Positions 33,621 to 40,709 of a DNA stretch of 62,500 bases are shown here, piece by piece. The stretch comes from Pseudomonas costantinii (lineage in GTDB: Bacteria > Pseudomonadota > Gammaproteobacteria > Pseudomonadales > Pseudomonadaceae), in the NCBI RefSeq assembly GCF_001870435.1, contig NZ_MDDR01000038.1, positions 1 to 62,500 of the forward strand, written 5' to 3'. Each line of letters starts with the position of its first letter. Position 1 is the stretch's first letter. The notes beneath the pieces are model-generated. The model had not been told where the DNA came from and searched no databases. It saw only the letters and a list, made by a program, of their open reading frames with translations. A program made the translations under genes and the position numbers.

Positions 33621-35267
33621 CTATTTTTTGCCGGTCAGTCCACCCAACAAACCTCCAAGGCCGCCACTGGTGCCAGTGCTTGTGCTGCCACCGGTCGAGG
33701 CGCCGCCTATGTTCAGGCCGCCGAGCAGGCCGCCACCGCTGCTGGTACCGCCAGTCACCAGCCCACCCACCGAGGCCACGGTACCGCCGACTGCCGTTAC
33801 GGTGGTGCCCAGGGTGTTGGTGATCGGGTTGGCGTTGGCTGCGGTCAGGTTAGTACCCAGGCCACTGACAGCACCGCCGACTTGAGCCACCAGACCGTTG
33901 ACTGGAGCGCCAAGACCCGTGGTGTTACCGATGTTTTGAGTCAGGCTGGCGACACCGGACGTCACAGGGTTCAGGGCTGCGCCGACATTAGTGGCCAGGC
34001 CTGCGACCGGAGACGTGGCGGCGGTGTTGGTGATGCCATTGCCGCCGATGATGGTGCCGAGGGAGGCGACAGTGCCGCCCAGTGCGCCACCGGTTACACC
34101 GGCTGCACTGACAGTGCCGTTGGTGTTGCCGGCATTCAGGCCGTTACCCACGTTGGCAATCAGGCCACCCAGCAGTTCCGGCAGGCCGGAAGCTGAGCCG
34201 CCACCGGCGGGTGCGACATAGCCACCGGATTTGTCGAGCACGCCGCCGACGCCAGTCAGTACACCGCCTACGGCCGTGGTGACAGGGTTGCCTGTACCGC
34301 CCGCACTGGCGACTTGAGTGCCCAGGCCTGTCACGGTGGAGCCGACTTTATCCAGCAGGCCATTGACTGGGCTGCCCAGGCCGGTGGCCGTGCCGAGGTT
34401 GCCGACGGTGTTTTCCACCAGGGACACCACAGGCACGAGGACTTTGCCTCCGACAGTATTTGTCAGCGAGCCCAGTGGGCCAGTTGTACTGGCGGTACTA
34501 AGGGTATCGCCGAGCATGGTCACGGCTTGGCCGACCTTATCAACCAGGCCTCCCGCTGCGCCGCCGACACCACCGGTCAAACCACCTACGACTGGAATAC
34601 CACCCAGCGTGGTTCCCAGGGATTGACCCACATCCGAAACGCCGGTGCCCAAATCAGCGACGCCATTGCCTACGCCAGCGACGGTTATGCCCAGGGAGTT
34701 GCTGTTAGTGCCCAGGGAGCCAAGGCCCGTGGTAACGCCGGTACCGATGCTGGTCACGGCGTTGCCGGTGGCAGTGACCAGACCGCCAGCTGTCACACCG
34801 ACAATGGGAACGCCGGTCAAGGCCGAGCCGAGATCACCGACCGCCGAGCCTACATTACCCACAGTGCCGCCCACGGCGCCGACAATTTGGCCCGTGACCA
34901 GAGGGGTTGTCGAACCTGTGCCGCCGCCAGTACCACCACCTGTTCCACCGCCGGTGCCACCGCCAGTACCGCCACCTGTTCCACCACCAGTGCCACCGCC
35001 AGTACCGCCACCTGTTCCACCACCGGTGCCACCGCCAGTACCGCCACCTGTTCCACCGCCAGTGCCACCGCCAGTGCCACCACCAGTACCACCACCGGTG
35101 CCACCGCCTGAACCACTACCGGTTCCGGCCCCGGAATCAGGAGAAGACGCCGCAACGCTGGTGTGGTGTCCGCCACCACCGCTGCTGCAGCCGCCGAGGC
35201 TCATCGCCATGATCAGGGCCAGCGCGGTACTTGTTTTCCACAGCACTACTTGAGTTTGAGTTTTCAT
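33621..35267 (-). CDS. Gly-Thr repeat lipoprotein ('collagen-like triple helix' type)
   Basis: Function unknown. The 548-residue protein has a lipoprotein signal ending AMSLGGC, a short Ser/Gly/His stretch, about 16 tandem GGGT units, then a long Gly/Val/Thr/Asn-rich region. In that region GLVDKVGQAVTMLGDTL, GLLDKVGSTVTGLGTQV and GLVAQVGGAVSGLGTNL recur, two of them inside roughly 57-residue repeats. It ends GLGGLLGGLTGKK. There is no TPS domain. GGGT is not a Gly-X-Y collagen triplet, so a triple helix is doubtful; a flexible stalk with a beta-solenoid-like or amphipathic repeat domain is my reading. ATG 35267 has AAGGGA upstream. Confidence 0.8.
   Translation of the reverse strand: MKTQTQVVLWKTSTALALIMAMSLGGCSSGGGGHHTSVAASSPDSGAGTGSGSGGGTGGGTGGGTGGGTGGGTGGGTGGGTGGGTGGGTGGGTGGGTGGGTGGGTGGGTGGGTGGGTGSTTPLVTGQIVGAVGGTVGNVGSAVGDLGSALTGVPIVGVTAGGLVTATGNAVTSIGTGVTTGLGSLGTNSNSLGITVAGVGNGVADLGTGVSDVGQSLGTTLGGIPVVGGLTGGVGGAAGGLVDKVGQAVTMLGDTLSTASTTGPLGSLTNTVGGKVLVPVVSLVENTVGNLGTATGLGSPVNGLLDKVGSTVTGLGTQVASAGGTGNPVTTAVGGVLTGVGGVLDKSGGYVAPAGGGSASGLPELLGGLIANVGNGLNAGNTNGTVSAAGVTGGALGGTVASLGTIIGGNGITNTAATSPVAGLATNVGAALNPVTSGVASLTQNIGNTTGLGAPVNGLVAQVGGAVSGLGTNLTAANANPITNTLGTTVTAVGGTVASVGGLVTGGTSSGGGLLGGLNIGGASTGGSTSTGTSGGLGGLLGGLTGKK
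34918..35113. repeat. 12-bp coding tandem repeat with 36-bp higher-order period
   Basis: On the plus strand the triplet of 12-mers agtaccgccacc, tgttccaccacc and ggtgccaccgcc recurs in order, so most of the array has a 36-bp period built on the 12-bp unit that encodes GGGT on the minus strand. About 16 units are present. Near-identity of the 36-mers implies recent expansion or gene conversion. Confidence 0.9.
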
Positions 35268-35569
35268 GATTGAGTTCCCTTGCACCTGTACAACCTGGGT
35301 TGTTTTCAAACACTCGTTATTTCTAGGGATAACGATGCGTTTGTCCGTGTGGCTATAACAGGCCAGGGCACTCTTTCATGCAATGCTCAACTTGGTATTA
35401 ACGATTTATATACTGACGAGGCTTAAGTGCTTGGTGACTAATCCTAAAGGTGTAGTTGGTGGGTTGTGTGTGGGGTTTATGTGTTTAAAATCAGTGTATT
35501 AAGTAAAGTAGATAGCTTGATAAGTATCGCTATAACTTAAGGTGTATATATACAATTAAGCCGTGTTTT
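35268..35569. promoter_or_regulatory. AT-rich upstream region of the GGGT lipoprotein gene
   Basis: 302 nt without a gene, between maoC and the lipoprotein on the same strand. It is much AT-richer than its neighbours, especially 35455-35569. A dyad cgttat/ataacg sits at 35315-35334 close to the gene, and GTGACTAATCC at 35434-35444 matches 10 of 11 bases near flp. Its length and composition suggest a regulated promoter. Confidence 0.5.
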
Positions 35570-36418
35570 TCAGGCGATGGGCTGCCACTTGCCTATCATG
35601 TGTTCAATGTTGTTCGTTCCGTTTAACAGTAATTCACCGCGGGGGCCGGGAGCGCTGGTTAGTAAGGTGACTTCACTGGGTAGGCGTACCGGCTTATTAA
35701 ATTCGACGAGTATTTCAACGTTGGCGACAGGCAGGTGTTCGCCCAACGCCGCGAGGGCGTGCGCCTTGTTCCACAACCCATGAGCGATGGCCTGGGGAAA
35801 ACCGAATAACTTGGCGGTCAGTGCGCTCAGATGGATCGGGTTGTAATCGCCAGACACTCGGGCATAGCGCCGGCCGATGTCGGCGGGGGCTTTCCAGCGG
35901 GTCAGTTCGCTGACCCGCGTGGGGCTGGGTAAGGTGCCATCCGCCGACTCGCCTTCGAGCTTCACGCCTCGGCAGAGCATGCGGCTCTCGGCTTCCCACA
36001 GCAGGCCGAGGGAGTCCTCGATGCGGGTCACCACTTCAAAGGTTGCACCCTTGGCGTGCGGCTTCAGGTTTTGCGTGTGCACAGTGACAGTCAGATCACT
36101 CACGGAACCCAGTGGTCGATGGATACGTATGCAGTTGCGCAGGTGAATCAGCCCCAGGAGTGGGAACGGAAAGTTTTTGGCGGTCAGCAGTTGCATCTGT
36201 AGGCCAAACGCAAGGATGTGTGGATAAGTCGCCGGTAGAAACGGGCTGTCGGCAAAGCCACAGACTTTGCGATAGGCCGCCACGTCCTTGGGATTGACGC
36301 TCACTCGGCAGCGCAACCCTTGCTCTGGCAATGTACTGCCGGTGATCTTGCGTTTGAGCGCCGCGCGCCAATACAGCGGCGGTAAAAACGGCGTGCTGCC
36401 TAAGGTCTGCCAATCCAT
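35570..36418 (-). CDS. MaoC-like acyl dehydratase
   Basis: An enoyl-thioester hydratase of the hot-dog fold. Hydratase-2 features in the C-terminal half are the YARVSGDYNPIHLSALTAKLFGFP motif with catalytic Asp and His, and QAIAHGLWNKAHALAAL. The N-terminal half (VAAYRKVCGFADSPFLPATYPHILAF) looks like a diverged second hot-dog domain. About 282 aa. ATG 36418 has GGGAG 7 nt upstream and follows the fabG stop at once. With FabG and the divergent thiolase it can perform reduction, dehydration and thiolysis of acyl chains; the pathway is not known. Confidence 0.88.
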   Translation of the reverse strand: MDWQTLGSTPFLPPLYWRAALKRKITGSTLPEQGLRCRVSVNPKDVAAYRKVCGFADSPFLPATYPHILAFGLQMQLLTAKNFPFPLLGLIHLRNCIRIHRPLGSVSDLTVTVHTQNLKPHAKGATFEVVTRIEDSLGLLWEAESRMLCRGVKLEGESADGTLPSPTRVSELTRWKAPADIGRRYARVSGDYNPIHLSALTAKLFGFPQAIAHGLWNKAHALAALGEHLPVANVEILVEFNKPVRLPSEVTLLTSAPGPRGELLLNGTNNIEHMIGKWQPIA

Positions 36419-36420
36419 GC

Positions 36421-37773
36421 TTACGCTCCCAGTAAACTTTGCCCACATACCCGTAGTGCCTGACCGCTGACTGCACCGGAGCCCGGTTGACCGAGCCAGG
36501 CCACCGCTTCAGCGACGTCTTGCGGCAGGCCGCCCTGGCCCAACGAACTCATGCGCCTCCCGGCTTCGCGCAGAGCGAAGGGGATATGCGCAGTCATCTG
36601 GGTTTCGATAAAACCAGGCGCCACGGCATTGATGCTGATGCCGCGTTCTTTGAGCAGCGGTGCCCAAGCCTGGGCCAAGCCGATCAAGCCCGCCTTACTC
36701 GCGGCATAGTTGGTTTGCCCGCGATTGCCGGCAATGCCGCTGATCGATGCCAGTAGCACCACGCGAGCGTTGTCGTGCAGTGTGCCGCTGTCGAGCAGGG
36801 CCTTGGTCAGCACTTGTGGTGCATTGAGGTTGACCGCCAGCACCGCATCCCAATATTCCGGGGTCATATTGGCCAGCGTCTTGTCGCGTGTGATACCTGC
36901 GTTGTGCACCAGAATGTCGAGGCCGTCCGGCAGATGTTCAACCAATTGGCTGGCAGCGTCCTCGGCGCAGATATCCAGCACAACAGTGCGCGCACCCAAG
37001 CGTGCAGCCAGGGCTTCGAGGTCGGCTTTGGCCTGGGGCACATCGAGCACGATCACGTCGGCGCCGTCGCGCGCCAGGGTTTCGGCGATGGACGCACCAA
37101 TGCCACGGGCGGCGCCGGTGACCAGCGCTTTGCGCCCGGCCAGGGGGCGAGTCCAATCCTCGACGGGCGTGGCGCAGGCTGCCAGGCGAATGACCTGACC
37201 CGAGATATAGGCACTTTTGGGCGACAGGAAAAACCGTAGCGCGCCTTCCAATTGGTCCTCGGCGCCTTCGCCCACATACAGCAGTTGCAACACACCACCG
37301 CTGCGCAATTCCTTGGCCAGGGAGCGACTGAAACCCTCCAGGGCTCGCTGGGCGCTGGCGGCGAATGGATCGCTGAGACTTTCTGGTGCACGACCAAGAA
37401 TCACCAGATGCGCACTGCTATCCAGGTTTTTCAGCAGCGGTTGGAAGAATTCGCGCAGTTGCTTGAGCTGGTCGGTGTGCTGCAATTCGCTGGCGTCGAA
37501 CACCACCGCCTTGAGTTTTGGGCTGTGCCCAGGAATCCATGCGGTCAGGGTCAACGGTTCAGGGCCGTAGCGGTAAATGGCGTCGGTAAGTTTGTTGGCA
37601 AACACCGCTACCTTGGCTGCCAGCGCCCCTCCGCCTAGTAGCAACGCCCCTTCCACCGGGCGCAGGCGCCCGGCTTGCCAGCGTTCCAAGCGTACCGGCG
37701 ACGGCAGGCCAATGGCGGCGACCAAGCGATGGCCGAGGCTTGAGTTGGCGAAGTCGATATAACGGTCAGACAT
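36421..37773 (-). CDS. Long-type 3-oxoacyl-[acyl-carrier-protein]/CoA reductase (FabG4-like)
   Basis: A 450-residue short-chain dehydrogenase. The C-terminal half holds ALVTGAARGIGASIAE for cofactor binding, NAGITRD, and the catalytic Ser-Tyr-Lys set in ASISGIAGNRGQTNYAASKAGL. The N-terminal 200 residues form an extra domain typical of mycobacterial FabG4-type high-molecular-weight reductases. Paired with maoC downstream (start 3 nt after the stop). Substrate likely a 3-ketoacyl-CoA; inferred. Confidence 0.9.
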   Translation of the reverse strand: MSDRYIDFANSSLGHRLVAAIGLPSPVRLERWQAGRLRPVEGALLLGGGALAAKVAVFANKLTDAIYRYGPEPLTLTAWIPGHSPKLKAVVFDASELQHTDQLKQLREFFQPLLKNLDSSAHLVILGRAPESLSDPFAASAQRALEGFSRSLAKELRSGGVLQLLYVGEGAEDQLEGALRFFLSPKSAYISGQVIRLAACATPVEDWTRPLAGRKALVTGAARGIGASIAETLARDGADVIVLDVPQAKADLEALAARLGARTVVLDICAEDAASQLVEHLPDGLDILVHNAGITRDKTLANMTPEYWDAVLAVNLNAPQVLTKALLDSGTLHDNARVVLLASISGIAGNRGQTNYAASKAGLIGLAQAWAPLLKERGISINAVAPGFIETQMTAHIPFALREAGRRMSSLGQGGLPQDVAEAVAWLGQPGSGAVSGQALRVCGQSLLGA

Positions 37774-37886
37774 GGAACGCTCTCCAAAGGCTGGGGTTCA
37801 AAAGGTTGACCACCCCGGGGCGGTAGTCGTTCGATCAGCCTAGGCTAGGCTTGATGATTCCACCCACATCCATCAGGGAGCTTTCC

Positions 37887-39164
37887 ATGACTCAATTGCG
37901 CCGTGTAGCGATCATTGGCGGTAACCGCATTCCTTTCGCCCGTTCCAATGGCCCGTATGCCACGGCGAGCAACCAGGACATGTTGACCGCTGCCCTGGAG
38001 GGCTTGATCGAACGCTATAACCTGCACGGCCTGCGTCTGGGCGAAGTGGCCGCTGGCGCGGTACTCAAGCATTCCCGCGACTTCAATCTCACACGTGAAT
38101 GTGTGCTGGGCTCGCGTCTGTCGCCGCAAACCCCGGCCTATGACATTCAACAGGCCTGTGGCACCGGGCTTGAGGCGGCGTTGCTGGTGGCTAACAAGAT
38201 CGCCCTGGGCCAGATTGAGTGCGGCATTGCGGGCGGGGTGGATACTACGTCCGACGCGCCGATCGGCGTGAACGAGGGGCTGCGCAAGATCCTGCTGCAA
38301 GCCAACCGCAGCCAATCCATGGCGGATAAATTAAAACTCCTGTTACAACTTCGTCCGCATCACCTCAAGCCGGAGCTGCCGCGCAACGGCGAACCGCGTA
38401 CCGGATTGTCCATGGGCCAACACTGCGAATTGATGGCGCAGACCTGGCAGATTCCCCGCGCCGAACAGGACCAGCTTGCACTGGAAAGTCACCAGAAAAT
38501 GGCTGCGTCCTACGCTGAAGGCTGGCACAACGATTTGCTCACGCCGTTTCTCGGCCTCACCCGTGACAACAACCTGCGCCCCGACCTGACCCTGGAAAAA
38601 CTCGCCAGCCTCAAGCCGGTGTTTGAGCGCAGCGAAAAGGGCACACTCACCGCAGGCAACTCTACGCCACTCACCGACGGTGCATCGTTGGTGCTGCTGG
38701 GCAGTGAGGCCTGGGCCAAAGAGCGCGGCTTGCCGATCCTCGCGTACTTGCGTGATGGTGAGGCGGCGGCGGTGGACTTCGTCAACGGCGCCGAAGGCCT
38801 GTTGATGGCCCCGGTGTATGCCGTGCCTCGTTTGCTGGCGAGGAATGGCCTGACATTGCAGGACTTTGATTACTACGAAATCCACGAGGCATTCGCTGCC
38901 CAGGTTTTGTGCACGCTCAAGGCCTGGGAAGATGCCGACTACTGCAAGACGCGCCTGGGGTTGGACGCGCCACTGGGCTCCATCGACCGCAGCCGGCTCA
39001 ATGTCAAAGGTAGCTCTCTGGCAGCAGGGCATCCGTTTGCTGCTACTGGTGGGCGCATCGTCGCCAACCTGGCCAAGCTGTTGGACGCCGCCGGTAGGGG
39101 GCGTGGGCTGATTTCGATTTGCGCCGCCGGAGGCCAGGGTGTGACGGCGATTATCGAACGCTGA
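37887..39164 (+). CDS. Acetyl-CoA C-acetyltransferase (thiolase, FadI-like)
   Basis: Thiolase of 425 aa. The nucleophile Cys is in QQACGTGLEAAL, the general base set in YYEIHEAFAAQ, and the second Cys in CAAGGQGV. The start ATG 37887 has GGGAG 6 nt upstream. Divergent from fabG-maoC with a gap of about 110 nt. Sequence feel is closer to FadI/AtoB-type degradative thiolases; direction of catalysis in vivo is not evident. Confidence 0.92.
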   Translation: MTQLRRVAIIGGNRIPFARSNGPYATASNQDMLTAALEGLIERYNLHGLRLGEVAAGAVLKHSRDFNLTRECVLGSRLSPQTPAYDIQQACGTGLEAALLVANKIALGQIECGIAGGVDTTSDAPIGVNEGLRKILLQANRSQSMADKLKLLLQLRPHHLKPELPRNGEPRTGLSMGQHCELMAQTWQIPRAEQDQLALESHQKMAASYAEGWHNDLLTPFLGLTRDNNLRPDLTLEKLASLKPVFERSEKGTLTAGNSTPLTDGASLVLLGSEAWAKERGLPILAYLRDGEAAAVDFVNGAEGLLMAPVYAVPRLLARNGLTLQDFDYYEIHEAFAAQVLCTLKAWEDADYCKTRLGLDAPLGSIDRSRLNVKGSSLAAGHPFAATGGRIVANLAKLLDAAGRGRGLISICAAGGQGVTAIIER

Positions 39165-39298
39165 TAAAGCATGAAATTGGCATATCTGATGCATTCTTCG
39201 GTGGTCAGAGGTCGGTAGCCCCTCCCACCGGCGAGCCGATTGCCGTATAACGAGTGCCACACGCGTGTTTGGTAATACAGGACCCACAATAAAAGCTG

Positions 39299-40198
39299 AT
39301 GAAGACTCCTAAACGCATTGAACCCCTGATCGAAGACGGTCTGGTCGACGAAGTGCTGCGCCCACTCATGAGTGGTAAAGAAGCAGCTGTTTATGTGGTG
39401 CGCTGCGGCAATGAATTGCGTTGCGCCAAGGTTTACAAGGAGGCAAACAAACGAAGTTTTCGTCAGGCGTCCGAATACCAGGAAGGCCGTAAGGTCCGTA
39501 ATAGCCGTCAGGCCCGCGCCATGGCCAAGGGCTCCAAGTTCGGTAAGAAAGAAACCGAAGATGCCTGGCAGAACGCTGAAGTGGCGGCGCTGTTCCGCCT
39601 GGCCGGTGCGGGCGTTCGCGTGCCCCAGCCGTTCGACTTCCTTGAAGGCGTGCTGTTGATGGAACTGGTGGCCGACGAGTACGGCGACGCAGCGCCGCGT
39701 CTGAACGACGTGACGCTGGAGCCGGACCAGGCGCGCGAATACCACGCCTTCCTGATTTCCCAAATCGTGCTGATGCTGTGTACCGGCCTGGTGCACGGTG
39801 ACTTGTCCGAGTTCAACGTACTGCTTACGCCAACCGGCCCGGTGATCATCGACCTGCCCCAGGCGGTGGATGCGGCGGGCAACAACCATGCGTTCAGCAT
39901 GCTGGAGCGGGACGTGGGCAACATGGCTTCCTACTTCGGGCGCTTTGCCCCGGAGTTGAAGAAGACCAAGTACGCCAAGGAAATGTGGGCGTTGTACGAA
40001 GCCGGCACCTTGCACCCGGCCAGCGTCTTGACCGGCGAGTTCGACGAGCCGGAAGAGCTGGCGGACGTGGGCGGTGTAATCCGCGAGATCGAAGCGGCGC
40101 GGCTGGATGAAGAGCGTCGCCAGGCGATTCGTGCGGCGGATGACGCGCCACCGAGCAAGGTGTCCGACGAGCCACCGCCACCGCCTTGGATGCAGTGA
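39299..40198 (+). CDS. RIO-type serine protein kinase, PA4780 family
   Basis: A RIO1-like cytoplasmic kinase. The N-lobe has SGKEAAVYVVRCGNELRCAKVYK with the ATP Lys, and the catalytic loop is LVHGDLSEFNVLL (Asp and Asn) with IIDLPQAVD as the metal loop. The C-terminus is Pro-rich and probably disordered. 299 aa. Known Pseudomonas relatives are annotated as PA4780-family kinases; substrates unknown. Confidence 0.9.
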   Translation: MKTPKRIEPLIEDGLVDEVLRPLMSGKEAAVYVVRCGNELRCAKVYKEANKRSFRQASEYQEGRKVRNSRQARAMAKGSKFGKKETEDAWQNAEVAALFRLAGAGVRVPQPFDFLEGVLLMELVADEYGDAAPRLNDVTLEPDQAREYHAFLISQIVLMLCTGLVHGDLSEFNVLLTPTGPVIIDLPQAVDAAGNNHAFSMLERDVGNMASYFGRFAPELKKTKYAKEMWALYEAGTLHPASVLTGEFDEPEELADVGGVIREIEAARLDEERRQAIRAADDAPPSKVSDEPPPPPWMQ

Positions 40199-40211
40199 TC
40201 TCCCGGAAAAT

Positions 40212-40307
40212 GATCGTTCCCACGCTCCGCGTGGGAATGTAGCCAGGGACGCTCCGCGTCTCAAGAGCGTCCAGTGAGGCGTTCCTACGCGGAGCGTAGG
40301 AACGATC
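40212..40307. repeat. Palindromic repeat of the gttcccacgctc family
   Basis: gatcgttcccacgctccgcgtgggaa on the left pairs with the end ...tacgcggagcgtaggaacgatc on the right, with internal gacgctccgcgtc dyads. It lies between the RIO kinase and cueR stop codons (convergent), where it may also terminate transcription. A second copy is at 42973-43090. Confidence 0.85.
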
Positions 40308-40709
40308 TCAGGCGCAGCAGTTGCCCGATGCCAACTCCTTGAGAATCGGACAATCCGGCCGATGATCGCCCTGGCAGTGCTCCACAAGGTCCTGCAACGT
40401 ATCGCGCAGTTGTCCCAGCTCGCGAATCTTCTGGTTCAACTCCTCAATATGCTGGCGCGCCAAGGCTTTCACGTCCGCGCTGGCCCGTTGCCGGTCTTGC
40501 CACAGGGTCAGCAGCTTGCCGACCTCTTCCAATGAAAACCCCAGATCCCGCGAGCGCTTGATAAACGCCAGCGTGTGCAAGTCGTCAGGACCATACACGC
40601 GGTAGCCGCTGTCGGTACGGTGGGCCGCTTTCAGCAGGCCGATGGATTCGTAGTAGCGAATCATCTTCGCGCTCAACCCGCTGGAGCGGGCAGCTTGGCC
40701 GATGTTCAT
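40308..40709 (-). CDS. cueR: Cu(I)-responsive MerR-family regulator CueR
   Basis: Activates copper-export genes on Cu(I) or Ag(I) binding by untwisting an over-spaced promoter. The N-terminal winged HTH (MNIGQAARSSGLSAKMIRYYE) and the C-terminal metal loop HCQGDHRPDCPIL with the two Cys ligands identify CueR over other MerR proteins. 133 aa. The start overlaps the copA stop (ATGA), so cueR is the second gene of the copA operon and is probably autoregulated through the copA promoter. Confidence 0.95.
   Translation of the reverse strand: MNIGQAARSSGLSAKMIRYYESIGLLKAAHRTDSGYRVYGPDDLHTLAFIKRSRDLGFSLEEVGKLLTLWQDRQRASADVKALARQHIEELNQKIRELGQLRDTLQDLVEHCQGDHRPDCPILKELASGNCCA

Noticed and set aside
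34918..35113. CRISPR-like periodicity
   Set aside because: Units are contiguous 12/36-mers with no spacers and lie in a coding frame.
34314..35253. Pro-rich and Thr/Ser-rich frames opposite the GGGT lipoprotein gene
   Set aside because: Any strand and frame of the 12-bp repeat stays open; the minus-strand frame has the lipoprotein signal, ribosome site and terminator.
38939..40387. Open frame antisense to the thiolase and RIO kinase genes
   Set aside because: It spans two certain genes and an intergenic palindrome; composition is antisense-like.
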